NCBI GenBank assembly: GCA_012959785.1
Contig: DUCM01000014.1
Location: 124,001 to 188,000 of the forward strand
Length of the DNA stretch: 64,000 nt
Reading direction: 5' to 3'
DNA from: Planctomycetota bacterium
GTDB taxonomy: Bacteria; Planctomycetota; UBA1135; GCA-002686595
Each line of letters begins with the position of its first letter. Position 1 is the stretch's first letter. Of the stretch, positions 27,011 to 36,053 are shown in pieces. A program made the position numbers and the translations under genes. The notes under the pieces are model-generated. The model saw only the letters and a list, made by a program, of their open reading frames with translations. It was not told the origin of the DNA and ran no database searches.

Positions 27011-30000
27011 CAGTCGATGTAGATGAATTCGTTCAGGTTCAAGAGCACCAGGGCGAAGGATGCCAGGGCTTTCTGTTCCGCACTCATGGCCTCGTGCACG
27101 GGGATGATCCGGTCGTTGACTACTAAGCCGCGCACTTCGCAGCCAGCTCCCCAGGTGCGCAGGCCAAGGCCTCCGGTGGTGTCAGGAGCCAAGCCTTCGT
27201 ACTCGATCACGAGATGCTCGTCGACCCAGGCGCGCAGGGTGCTGTCCTCGAGTCGCACGATCAGGTCAAGATCCCGGCTCTCATCAATAGCCAGCGGTGC
27301 CCGAGCCAGATAGGTGGGCGTGCCAGCGGGCGTTCTGTGTTCGAGGAGCGATATTTCTCCGGCTTCGCGGTCCAAGAAAAGCTGCAGCCCCGCAAACCCG
27401 GACTGCTCTGACCGAGCGCGCAAGAGGAGCCCCACGAAGGGCGTTCCCTTGAGGAAGGAAAGGCGCAAACTGACTTCGCCCGCGGAAAAACGCGATTCAT
27501 CCAAGAGGGCTGCCGGGCCGCTCAAGCGGTCGAATTGCTCGGTTTGGTTGTAACGCAGACCCCATTGCCCACGCACAAAGGACCAGCCTTGATCCGGTCC
27601 AAAGAAGAGGTCCTCTGGAGCGAGCAGTCGGAGGTATTCGAGTTCGAGGCGGTCGGGAACGCTGGCGCGGAAGACCAAGGCTGCCTCGCCTGCCGCAAAG
27701 GCCTGGGTCTGGGAGGCAATGAAGTCACGGGCCAGTTGCAGTTCATCAACATGGGGTGTGCGCGCCACGGTCAGCCCGTACAAGCGCCCGAGTTGGGCCT
27801 CAAGTTGGCCAGGAAACTCAGCGCGCACGCGCTCGGCAAGGGAGGTCGCACTGCGACCGAGCAGGCGACTGTTGAGCAGGCTCAAGGCCTGGCTGGCAAC
27901 GGTCGTCTCGGCGCGCGAACCGCTGGGGAGTGAGGGGTTGCAGAGGTCGAAGACTTCCAGCAAGGGGTCGAGTTGTCCACGCTTGGCGTAGGTGTACACA
28001 GCGCGCCGATTGCGTTGCTCGAGCGAACTCTTTTCCCAGCCCAAACCGGGTTTCGAGCCGCCAGCGAGGGCCTCGCGGGAGAGGGCGGGGAAGAAGCCGC
28101 GGCCGCCGCGAGCCTTGTTGAGCGAGCCCGCCACAGCGAGGCAGCTGTCGCGCAGGGACTCCGCGTCCAGCCGACGCAGGTTCTGCCGCCACAAGAGGCG
28201 GTTTGCCGGGTCGAGCGCCGCTCCAGGCGGCGTCACCCGTGAGCTCTGCATGGTGTAGGTGTGGGAGTTCAGGATTAGCCGGTGCATCGCTTTTATGCTC
28301 CAGCCTGATTCGAGGAACCTGAGCGCCAGCCAGTCGAGGAGTTGCGGGTGCGAGGGCCTCGCGCCGGTGACGCCAAAATCGTTGGGTGTTTCGCACAGGC
28401 CCGCACCGAAGTGTCCCTGCCACAGCCGGTTGACCATCACCCGAGCGGTCAAGGGGTGGCGCGGGTCGGTGATCCACTCGGCCAGAGCGGTGCGGCGGCC
28501 GCTCGAAGACTCTCTTGGACGGATGTTGCTCGGCAGCGCCTCTCCGTCAGATGCGCACAGTACCGGTGGAAAGACCGGCAGGACTTCTTTCACAGGCGAG
28601 TCGCTTCTGCCCCGCCGCAAAACATGCGTGGCAGCAGTTTCCGGTCCGGGCTCGATGGCGGCCAGAGCCCAGGTCAAGTTCCCCTGAAACGAGTCCTCAA
28701 GTCCTGCTGCTTCTGTCTTCAGAATGTACAACTGCAGCCGATCGTCGTTGCTCAGGCGCTTTTGGAAGCTCTTCTTCGATACGAAACTAATGCGCGCCGC
28801 GGGTTCCTTGGGTGCTTGGCCAGCCTCTGGGTGGCGCTCGAGGAGTTCCACGGCAAAGCGATCTACAACTCCTTGGGCATGGGCTTGGCTGTTCTCTCGC
28901 ATGTCCTCTCGCTGTTTTCGATGTTTGGGTGTTGCATCGAGGGCTCTGAGCACCAGCGAGTCGAAGGAAAACTTCGGCTTGCGGTAGGGTGCGACATTCT
29001 GCACAAAGGCCAGCAGCGAATAGTAGTCCTCCTGGCGAATGGGATCGGTGCGATGGTCGTGGCAGCGCGCGCAACCGATGGTGAGCGCCAGCATGCCCTC
29101 GCTGATCGTGCGCAAAACATCGTCGTGGATGTCGAGGTCGGCTTGCGCGCGGTCATCGGGTTCGCTGTCCCAGGTGCCCAGCCGATAGAACCCGGTGGCG
29201 ATGATGTCGGCTTGGGTGGGGTTCTCGAATTCATCCCCGGCCAACTGCTGACGCAGAAACTGGTCGTAGGGCTTGTCGTCGTGAAAAGAGCGAATGACAT
29301 AGTCCCTATAGCGCCAGGCCATGGGCTTCTCCGCATCTCTTTCGTAGCCGCTGGTTTGGGCAAAGCGCACTACATCGAGCCAGGATCGAGCCTGGCGTTC
29401 GGCGTACTCGACCTTCGCGAGCAATTCATCAACGAGTTGTGCCCACTTGTCGGGGTCAGAGCTTGCGGCGTAGTCGCGCGCGCGTTCAGGCGACGGCGGC
29501 AAGCCCAGGAGGTCAAAGTGCAAGCGACGCACAAGTTGAGCATCGTTGGCACGGACAGCAGGGGAGATGTTCTCGGCTTCGAGGCGCGCGAAAATGAACG
29601 AGTCGATCTCGTTTTTGACCAGGGCCCTGGAAGCAGGCGAGAGGAGAGTGGGAGCTTCAGGTTCGGCGGGCGGCCGGAACGACCACCACTGGCGGCCGGC
29701 ATCGAGGTCGATGTCGCGAACATCACGCAAGAGCTCTTCGCCGCCAGGCCAAGGTGCGCCGAGCCCAATCCATTTTTCGAGCAGCGCCAATTCGCTCCTG
29801 TCGAGTTGTCCCTTGGGTGGCATGCGAAACTCCTCGTCAGCTTCGAGCACAAGTTCGATCAAGAGGCTCGCGTCGGGATCGCCGGGGACGATGGCCGCAC
29901 CGCTGTCGCCGCCCTCAATGAGAGAGTCGTGGCTACTCATCATGAGCCCGCCGCGCAGGCGCTTGGCGTGGGGGCCATGGCACTTGAAGCAGCGCTCTTC

Positions 30001-30129
30001 CAGAAGGGGCAGGACCTCCTCCAGGAACAGATCATCGCCAGGGGAAGGGGAAATAGAGACCTGGGCCTCTGAAATCGAGGTTCCCAGAAGGCACCCAGAG
30101 AGGACCAGCAGCCGGGGGAGGAGTCTCAT
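27010..30129 (-). CDS. PSD1 planctomycete cytochrome-like protein (PSCyt1, DUF1549, DUF1553) with inserted lectin-like domain
   Basis: 1039 residues. After a signal peptide (residues 1-22) comes a heme c motif CFKCH at 47-51 with a distal Met in FRMPPKG, then the PSCyt2/DUF1549 domain (IDSFIFARLEAENISPA, RRLHFDLLGLPPSPE). The DUF1553 domain follows (LAEWITDPRHPLTARVMVNR, LWQGHFGAGLCETPNDFG). Near the C-terminus, about 190 residues (roughly 820-1010) look like a concanavalin/LamG or DUF1080 jelly roll (LSFLKGTPFVGLLLRARSE, DLDLIVRLEDSTLRAWVDEH). It is inserted just before the normal final motif LLNLNEFIYID. Periplasmic electron-transfer or polymer-related role is suggested by the family. TAGCCT lies six bases before the ATG. 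Confidence 0.93.
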   Translation of the reverse strand: MRLLPRLLVLSGCLLGTSISEAQVSISPSPGDDLFLEEVLPLLEERCFKCHGPHAKRLRGGLMMSSHDSLIEGGDSGAAIVPGDPDASLLIELVLEADEEFRMPPKGQLDRSELALLEKWIGLGAPWPGGEELLRDVRDIDLDAGRQWWSFRPPAEPEAPTLLSPASRALVKNEIDSFIFARLEAENISPAVRANDAQLVRRLHFDLLGLPPSPERARDYAASSDPDKWAQLVDELLAKVEYAERQARSWLDVVRFAQTSGYERDAEKPMAWRYRDYVIRSFHDDKPYDQFLRQQLAGDEFENPTQADIIATGFYRLGTWDSEPDDRAQADLDIHDDVLRTISEGMLALTIGCARCHDHRTDPIRQEDYYSLLAFVQNVAPYRKPKFSFDSLVLRALDATPKHRKQREDMRENSQAHAQGVVDRFAVELLERHPEAGQAPKEPAARISFVSKKSFQKRLSNDDRLQLYILKTEAAGLEDSFQGNLTWALAAIEPGPETAATHVLRRGRSDSPVKEVLPVFPPVLCASDGEALPSNIRPRESSSGRRTALAEWITDPRHPLTARVMVNRLWQGHFGAGLCETPNDFGVTGARPSHPQLLDWLALRFLESGWSIKAMHRLILNSHTYTMQSSRVTPPGAALDPANRLLWRQNLRRLDAESLRDSCLAVAGSLNKARGGRGFFPALSREALAGGSKPGLGWEKSSLEQRNRRAVYTYAKRGQLDPLLEVFDLCNPSLPSGSRAETTVASQALSLLNSRLLGRSATSLAERVRAEFPGQLEAQLGRLYGLTVARTPHVDELQLARDFIASQTQAFAAGEAALVFRASVPDRLELEYLRLLAPEDLFFGPDQGWSFVRGQWGLRYNQTEQFDRLSGPAALLDESRFSAGEVSLRLSFLKGTPFVGLLLRARSEQSGFAGLQLFLDREAGEISLLEHRTPAGTPTYLARAPLAIDESRDLDLIVRLEDSTLRAWVDEHLVIEYEGLAPDTTGGLGLRTWGAGCEVRGLVVNDRIIPVHEAMSAEQKALASFALVLLNLNEFIYID

Positions 30130-30135
30130 GGAGGG

Positions 30136-30141
30136 AGGCTA
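30136..30141 (-). promoter_or_regulatory. -10-like hexamer TAGCCT, 6 bases before the PSD1 gene
   Basis: TAGCCT, then CCCTCC, then ATG on the minus strand. Fits TANNNT at leaderless spacing. The remaining 236 bases up to the divergent EAL gene contain no other recognised element. Confidence 0.35.
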
Positions 30142-30377
30142 GCAGAAGCACCGAACAATAGTGGCCTGGACCCTCTTCCAGGCGGGTTTTGCCCCAGGCC
30201 GGCCTCTTTTGGGACGGGCAGCCACCAGCGTAGCGCTTCCCAGGGCTGCGCCTGGGGGGGCTGAAGGCTGGCCACCCCACACTCATCCCGTACAGCTTCT
30301 CCGCCAGCGGGGTCGATATTCCAGGCACTCCAACAGTTTTCAGCCCAGCGCTGGACCTTCCACCGCAAGTTGCCGCC

Positions 30378-32096
30378 ATGGCCCACTCTACCCAGACCCT
30401 CACCTCTCCCCGCTCCCTCTGGCTTGTGGGTTCGCCCCAACTGCCGGAGCTTGTCGCCTTGCGCGAAGAGCTCGAAGCCGTGGGCTACAGAGTCACCCTC
30501 TCGGCGCCCACGCCCCAGCCTGACGCGCTTTGGGATCGCACTCCTCCGTCCTTGGTCTTGATCGACCTGAAAGATGATCCTGCCTTGGCCGTGGAACTGT
30601 GTGGCAACCTGCACGCCGATGACAACTGGCAAGGCACCCCCATCTTGATGCTCCACGACGGCCAGGATTCGGGCGCTCTCCGTCGCGCCAGCGAAGCAGG
30701 CGCGCAGGAGTTCCTTGAGCGACCCTTCCTGCCAGCCCTGCTCGAGCATCGCCTCGATGGCGCGATCGAACGAACCTTGCGAATCTTGCAGGAACTGCCC
30801 GCTAGCGAGACGGCGAGCATTCTTGGAGGGACTGACATGGAAGCTTTTGAAGAGCGCGTTGAGCGTGCCCTTGAGGCTGTCAAGAAAAGCGACCTCTGCG
30901 TCGCCGTGCTAGCCGTCGCCACCAGCGCCGATGGCGACCTGGGAATCGCGCCGACGCTGGCCCAAGTCTTGCGTCGGGCCCTGGCGAGTTTCGAGAATGA
31001 AGGCCCGATCAGTCACCCCAAGGGCGATGTGTTCTTTGGCCGTGGTGATGACGGTACGCACTATCTGTGCATGCCTGACATGGCTCGCTTGCAGGACGCT
31101 GCGCGACTCGGATACGCACTTCAGGGTGAGTTGCGACAGATCAAAGATCCCTCGGGCACGGGCGAAGCAATCGATGTCTGCGTGGGCGTGGCTAATTCTC
31201 CAGGTGACGGAACCGGCGCCCTCGAACTGCATGAGGCGGCCCGCGGAGCAGCGCACGCCGCGAGCCAAGCAGGCGATAGTCACCTCAAGTTTCACAACCA
31301 AGCCACGGACCGGTGGGTCTTCGAGCGCTTGACCCTTGAACGCAGCCTGCGTCGGGCCCTCGAAGACCGCCAGTTCGTGCTCTACTACCAACCGAAGGTC
31401 GATACAGCCAGCCGTGCAATCGTCGGCTTCGAAGCACTCCTGCGCTGGCAACACCCCGAACTGGGCATGGTTTCGCCGGCTCAATTCATTCCTTTGGCCG
31501 AGGAAACGGGCTTGATCGTTCCCATCGGCGAATGGGTGCTCGAAACAGCCTGTCGCCAGAACAAGGCCTGGCAGGATGCAGGCTTTTCTCCCGTGCGTAT
31601 GTCGGTCAATCTCTCGCCCGAGCAATTCCGCCTGGTTGAACTGTCCGAGACGGTCGATACCGTTCTGAAGAGCACCGGATTGGCTCCCGAGTACCTCGAA
31701 CTCGAAGTGACCGAGAGCATGTTGATGCACGACATCCAGGACACGATCAGAACCCTGACGCGGTTCAAGGACGCCGGCGTGTACCTCTCCATCGATGATT
31801 TCGGAACGGGCTACTCATCGCTCAGTTACCTCAAGGGCTTTCCGATTGACGCGCTCAAGATCGACCGTTCCTTCATCAGTGACATCACCTCCAACACCGA
31901 CGATGCCGCCATCGCGACATCGATCATCTTGATGGGCCGCAGCCTCAACCTGCAAGTCATCGCAGAGGGCGTCGAAACCGAGAGCCAGTTGGCCTTCTTG
32001 CAGGTCCTGCAGTGCAACGAGATCCAGGGCTACTTGATCAGCCCGCCGGTTCCGGCAACCGAAGCCGAGACCTTTCTTGATCGACCCGAGGATTGA
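30378..32096 (+). CDS. c-di-GMP phosphodiesterase (EAL) with receiver-like and degenerate GGDEF domains
   Basis: 572 residues. Residues about 12-140 form a receiver-like domain with a candidate phospho-Asp in LVLIDL (residue 63) and ERPF where KPF is expected. Residues 155-315 look like a GGDEF fold whose signature is replaced by FGRGDDG, so no cyclase activity is expected. The EAL domain (about 325-565) keeps the catalytic set: EALLRW, VNLSPEQF, ELEVTES, IDDFGTGYSSLSYLK, KIDRSFI, AEGVETESQ and QGYLISPP. It should hydrolyse c-di-GMP in the cytosol. It converges with the receiver-kinase gene with nine bases between the stops, so it is likely part of one signalling island. Confidence 0.92.
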   Translation: MAHSTQTLTSPRSLWLVGSPQLPELVALREELEAVGYRVTLSAPTPQPDALWDRTPPSLVLIDLKDDPALAVELCGNLHADDNWQGTPILMLHDGQDSGALRRASEAGAQEFLERPFLPALLEHRLDGAIERTLRILQELPASETASILGGTDMEAFEERVERALEAVKKSDLCVAVLAVATSADGDLGIAPTLAQVLRRALASFENEGPISHPKGDVFFGRGDDGTHYLCMPDMARLQDAARLGYALQGELRQIKDPSGTGEAIDVCVGVANSPGDGTGALELHEAARGAAHAASQAGDSHLKFHNQATDRWVFERLTLERSLRRALEDRQFVLYYQPKVDTASRAIVGFEALLRWQHPELGMVSPAQFIPLAEETGLIVPIGEWVLETACRQNKAWQDAGFSPVRMSVNLSPEQFRLVELSETVDTVLKSTGLAPEYLELEVTESMLMHDIQDTIRTLTRFKDAGVYLSIDDFGTGYSSLSYLKGFPIDALKIDRSFISDITSNTDDAAIATSIILMGRSLNLQVIAEGVETESQLAFLQVLQCNEIQGYLISPPVPATEAETFLDRPED

Positions 32097-32105
32097 TCCT
32101 CGGCT

Positions 32106-33500
32106 CTACGCTGCGCGCGAGCCTTCTTCTCTGCCGATCTCGAGGCTCAAGCAGAACATGCTGCCGCCGTCCTTTGCACTGCGCGCGGTCAAGTCTCCAC
32201 CGAGTTGGGCCACGAGGCGCTTGGCCAGGGCCAGGCCAAAACCGTATCCGTTGCGCGTCGCATCGGACTCGCTCCGAGCTCGCGGTTCGAAGAGTGTGCC
32301 GAGTTGCTCGCGATCGATACCACAACCCGTATCGGTCACGCTGATCATCATGCGCGGACGCTGCCAGGAGGCGCTGCTGAGCAGGCTGGCCTTGATGCTG
32401 ATTGAGCCATTCGAGGTATAGCGCACCGCGTTGTCCACAAGCGTCGAGAGCAGTTTCTTGAGTTGGCGCGCTTCGGTGTGGATGGTATCCGGCAGGGAGT
32501 CTTCGACCTCGAAGGAGAGGCTCAAACCCTTGTCGTAGGCGGCGTCGAAGAACTCGTCGAGGACCGACTCGATCATTTCGGACGGGCTGCAGCGGTCGAT
32601 ATCGAGGGTTGCCTCGCCGGTTTCCAGGCGGGTCACATCCAGGATCTCGCCCACTGTGCGCATCAGGTGAAAGCCGATGTCGAGTACGGCTTGGAGGGAG
32701 TGCTGCAGTTTGTCGGTGCTGGAGAACTCCTGCTCCTTTGAGTCAGGGCATGCACCCTCCTGGGCCAGGAGTTCCTGTTCGGCGAGACTGGTGATACTGG
32801 CCAGCACTTCCTCGAGCTTGCTGCTGACTTCACTGGTGAGCTGCACCAAAAATTCAGTCTGCATGTCCGCCGTCATGTCAGCGGCGGCCTTGGCGGTCAC
32901 GAGTGAGCGATTGACGGTTTCGAGGGAAGCCGCGTAAGAGCGCGCTTCCAGTTCAGCGCTGCGTACATCAGCGAGCAATTCAGCGGCTTGCCGCTCAGCG
33001 TTCCATTTTTCGGTGAGAGCCGTGGCGAGCTGCGAGACTTCGATGGCATCGAAGGGTTTTTTCAGAATGAGAAGCCGGTCCGACTGGCCGAGTTCGGCGA
33101 TCATTTCCTCCCAGGTGTAATCCGAGAAGGCCGTGCAGATGACGACTTGCAGGCTCGGATCGCGCTCCCAGAGCTTGGCGATGGTCTGCACACCGTCGAG
33201 TCCCGGAGGCATACGCATGTCGACGAAGGCGAGGGCGAACTCTTCACCCCGGTCACAGGCAGCTGCGTGCAGGTCGATGCCCTCTTGGCCCTGCATGGCC
33301 GACATCAGGCTGAACTCGATCTCCGTCCTGGCCGTGGAGGCGCCAGCCGTCTGGTCATCATCCGTGCCCAAGAAGGCCGCACGAGCAGTGTTCAAGTTCG
33401 AGGAATCGGCCCGTGGGCTGGCGAGAATCTTCTCGAAGTCCTTGTGAATGGATGCGTTGTCATCGATCAGCAGGATGCGGCGATTATTTGCGGAGGTCAT
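32106..33500 (-). CDS. Receiver plus histidine-kinase-like protein lacking the phospho-acceptor His
   Basis: 464 residues. The N-terminal receiver (residues 7-165) has acidic pocket IDD, phospho-Asp94 in FVDMRMPPGLDG and Lys148 in KKPFD, plus a roughly 40-residue insertion after helix 1. Residues 165-215 are coiled-coil. The dimerisation region reads TEFLVQLTSEVSSKLEE, where a normal kinase has the SHE motif; Ser223 occupies the His position. The ATPase domain is intact (VDNAVRYT, VTDTGCGID, GYGFGLALAKRLVAQLGG). It is coupled by ATGA overlap to the upstream sensor kinase. It may be an allosteric or phosphotransfer partner rather than an autokinase. Cytosolic. Confidence 0.9.
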   Translation of the reverse strand: MTSANNRRILLIDDNASIHKDFEKILASPRADSSNLNTARAAFLGTDDDQTAGASTARTEIEFSLMSAMQGQEGIDLHAAACDRGEEFALAFVDMRMPPGLDGVQTIAKLWERDPSLQVVICTAFSDYTWEEMIAELGQSDRLLILKKPFDAIEVSQLATALTEKWNAERQAAELLADVRSAELEARSYAASLETVNRSLVTAKAAADMTADMQTEFLVQLTSEVSSKLEEVLASITSLAEQELLAQEGACPDSKEQEFSSTDKLQHSLQAVLDIGFHLMRTVGEILDVTRLETGEATLDIDRCSPSEMIESVLDEFFDAAYDKGLSLSFEVEDSLPDTIHTEARQLKKLLSTLVDNAVRYTSNGSISIKASLLSSASWQRPRMMISVTDTGCGIDREQLGTLFEPRARSESDATRNGYGFGLALAKRLVAQLGGDLTARSAKDGGSMFCLSLEIGREEGSRAA

Positions 33501-35434
33501 GCGGGTTCAACAGGCTCGGAGTGAGGCTGGGTGGGGAGTTCGAGTACGAAAGTGGCACCGCAGCCGGTGCCGTCGCTGAGAGCTGTCAATTGCGCGCCCA
33601 TCTCGCCCGCAGCGTTTGCCGACGAGTGCAGGCCGAAGCCGTTGCCACCGCGCTTGGTGGTGTAGCCGTGGTCGAAGACATGTCGTAGCCCTTCCGCGTC
33701 GATGCCGCAGCCGGTGTCGCTGACCTCAATTTTGACGCGCCTTTCGGAGCAGGCCTTGAGCGAGATGGAGAGCCGCCGGGGAGTGTCCGATGCGCTTTCC
33801 ATTGCTTGCCTGGAGTTCTGAATCAGGTTGATCAGAATTTCGAGCAGGCGGTGACGGTCCACCGCCACCCTGGGCAAGTCCTGGAAGTCGAGGGCGATCT
33901 CGAGTTCAGAATCAAAGGGCTGGACGCGCTCGCTCAACTTGAGGGCCTTGTGGACCTGTTCGTCGAGGGAGACTTCTTCGACGACGACCGTGCGCCGCAC
34001 GAACTCCTGCTGGGAGTTGACCATGCGCCTGATGCGCTCAATGCCCTCGGTCATGGCTGCGACTTCTTCCGTGATGGCATGACGGCTCGCCTTGATTTCG
34101 CCTGCGAGGGCTTCCAGAAAGGGAGCGAACTGCTTGCCGCGGGGATCACAGGTCAAGAAGTGGGGGAGGTCGTCGGCATGGCTGGCGATGATCTCGTTCA
34201 AGGATTCGAGGTCACCGGCGGCGATCTCGCTGGCGCGCTGGGCCAGGATGCCCGAGGAGACATTCACGCTGTTCAGCACATTGCCGACATTGTGGAGGAT
34301 CCCGCTGGCGATTTCGGACTGGCCCGCCTGTCGCGCGGAGTCCACTTGGGCCGCACGCGAGAGGGCCAATTGCCCCAGCATGTGATTGAACTCACGGGCC
34401 AGGACGCCGATCTCGTCCTTGCGATGCAAGTCGAAGCTAACCTGTTGAATCTCGCCTCGGCCGACCTTGAGGGCGCTGCGTGTGAGGATCGTGAGCGGCG
34501 CCACCACCGTTTTTTGCAAGATGGCGAGCAATGCCAGCAAGAGAAACAGCGAGGCCGCGAGCATGGATACCAGGGCGTAGCGTGTGGCCAGCGCGCCAGA
34601 GCGCGTGATGTGGCGCTCGACTGACGCACTGATGATCAGAGGCGCAGGATCGACGCGGGCATCCACCACATGGTAAATCTTCAGCCAGCGGTCATCGATT
34701 GTCTGGATGCGTGGCTCGCCCGAATCGGTAGCCACGAACTCGTTGAACTCAGGCTGAGCGTTCGCGGGATCGTGGAACCAGGCCCGGAAACCACGAGCCT
34801 CGGTGCGATCGCGAATCTCGTCGGCGAAGGCGTAGCTCAGGAAGCGACCTAGCACGACCTTGCCCACTACCATGTGCCTGTTGAGACCGCCGCTGACGGG
34901 TTTGGAGCTGACCAGGAGAGGCCCTTGTTCGGTGTTCAAGAAGCCATCTATGGGTAGCAAGATGCCCCGCGCGCGGTCTTCCGTGCGCCAGCCGGTGAGC
35001 AGCAGATCGGATAGTGATCCCTGGCCGGCATCTGGGAAGGCAGCGAGGTCGAAGGGTGCTGGCAACTGGCCCGTGCGCGGATCGCGGACGAGGCCCCAGA
35101 CGACCTTTCCCTCGGCGTCGCAGAAGTAAAGCAAGTCGATGCCTTGGGCTTCGAGCAGGTTAGGGCTCAGGCGGTCGGCGGAAAACTCTGGCTGCGTACC
35201 GTTCAGGTAGGCAAACACGCCGGCGTTCTTGGCCCAGTCATTGGCTCGAGCACCGAGCAATTGCAGTTGCTGATCGATGGAATCCTTGACTCGCACCGTG
35301 GTCTTCTCGGCTTGTGCTGCTTCGAGATCTGAGAACAACCCGGTGACGAGTTTGCGCTGGATGAAGAAGTCGCCAAGCGCATACAGCCCGATCACCACGG
35401 ACAGAATAACAAGGATTTTTGACCTGATGGGCAT
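33497..35434 (-). CDS. Membrane sensor histidine kinase with CHASE4-like and HAMP domains
   Basis: 645 residues from the ATG at 35434. The first transmembrane segment is at about 5-25, followed by an extracytoplasmic CHASE4-like domain to about 270 (LGARANDWAKNAGVFAYLNG, LLYFCDAEGKVVWG). A second transmembrane segment lies at about 285-310, then HAMP (VAPLTILTRSALKVGRGE...DEIGVLAREFNHML). The dimerisation motif is IASGILHNVGNVLNSVNVSS with the acceptor His, then N box INLIQNSRQAM, SDTGCGID and GYTTKRGGNGFGLHSS. This GILHNVGN type is distinct from classical HisKA kinases. It overlaps the receiver-kinase gene by four bases and follows the HAMP membrane gene by 13. Confidence 0.92.
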   Translation of the reverse strand: MPIRSKILVILSVVIGLYALGDFFIQRKLVTGLFSDLEAAQAEKTTVRVKDSIDQQLQLLGARANDWAKNAGVFAYLNGTQPEFSADRLSPNLLEAQGIDLLYFCDAEGKVVWGLVRDPRTGQLPAPFDLAAFPDAGQGSLSDLLLTGWRTEDRARGILLPIDGFLNTEQGPLLVSSKPVSGGLNRHMVVGKVVLGRFLSYAFADEIRDRTEARGFRAWFHDPANAQPEFNEFVATDSGEPRIQTIDDRWLKIYHVVDARVDPAPLIISASVERHITRSGALATRYALVSMLAASLFLLLALLAILQKTVVAPLTILTRSALKVGRGEIQQVSFDLHRKDEIGVLAREFNHMLGQLALSRAAQVDSARQAGQSEIASGILHNVGNVLNSVNVSSGILAQRASEIAAGDLESLNEIIASHADDLPHFLTCDPRGKQFAPFLEALAGEIKASRHAITEEVAAMTEGIERIRRMVNSQQEFVRRTVVVEEVSLDEQVHKALKLSERVQPFDSELEIALDFQDLPRVAVDRHRLLEILINLIQNSRQAMESASDTPRRLSISLKACSERRVKIEVSDTGCGIDAEGLRHVFDHGYTTKRGGNGFGLHSSANAAGEMGAQLTALSDGTGCGATFVLELPTQPHSEPVEPA

Positions 35435-35447
35435 GGTGTATCGTGGG

Positions 35448-35927
35448 TCAAGCGGCTTTGCGCTCACTTTGGATGCTGGGTGACGAGAGCGCTTCGCGCT
35501 TCTCTTCAGGAAGTTGTGCCACCAGACTTTCAATGGCCTCGTTCATCACGCAGCAGAGTTCTTCGAGTTTGTCTCCCTCGCGAATTCGGCAAGGGCCCTT
35601 GTACTTGCCTTCCTTGATGTCGCGCAGGTACGTTTCCATGCGGTAAGCGGGTCCCGCGATACGGAAGGTCAATAGGATGCCCACCACGAGAGTCAGGGGC
35701 AGGAAGACCAAGGCTGACAGGAGGAAAATCTCTGTCATGGTCTCGCTCATCACGCTCATCAAGAGCGATCCATCATTGGGCAGGGTAAACGACAGTTCGC
35801 TGAGCTTTTCCATGAAGAGCAGCGATTGCATCACCAAGCCAATGGTCGTCAAGCCGACAAAAGTCAGCGAAAGTTGCAGCTGCAACCGGGGCTTGATGAG
35901 CTTCTTTCTGCGCTTGAACTTGGCCAT
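35448..35927 (-). CDS. Small two-helix membrane protein with HAMP domain
   Basis: 159 residues. A basic N-terminus (AKFKRRKKLIKPRLQ) precedes two transmembrane segments (about 18-38 and 68-90) flanking a short extracytoplasmic loop. A HAMP-like linker follows: RIAGPAYRMETYLRDIKEGK, then IREGDKLEELCCVMNEAI. No output domain is present; the protein stops after about 30 further residues. It is first in the three-gene sensor operon, so it may be an accessory signal-transfer subunit of the downstream kinase. The longer reading upstream (35 residues) is Pro-rich and unlikely. Confidence 0.8.
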   Translation of the reverse strand: MAKFKRRKKLIKPRLQLQLSLTFVGLTTIGLVMQSLLFMEKLSELSFTLPNDGSLLMSVMSETMTEIFLLSALVFLPLTLVVGILLTFRIAGPAYRMETYLRDIKEGKYKGPCRIREGDKLEELCCVMNEAIESLVAQLPEEKREALSSPSIQSERKAA

Positions 35928-36053
35928 GGGAACAGGTGCTGTGGCGGGGGTAGGGGACGCGCGTTGGGGGGGGGGATGAATGCCGTAGGCGTAGCGCCGT
36001 AGAGGGAACGCCGATTGGGGAGAATCGACCATTGCAGGGTGCTAGCCTTAGCT

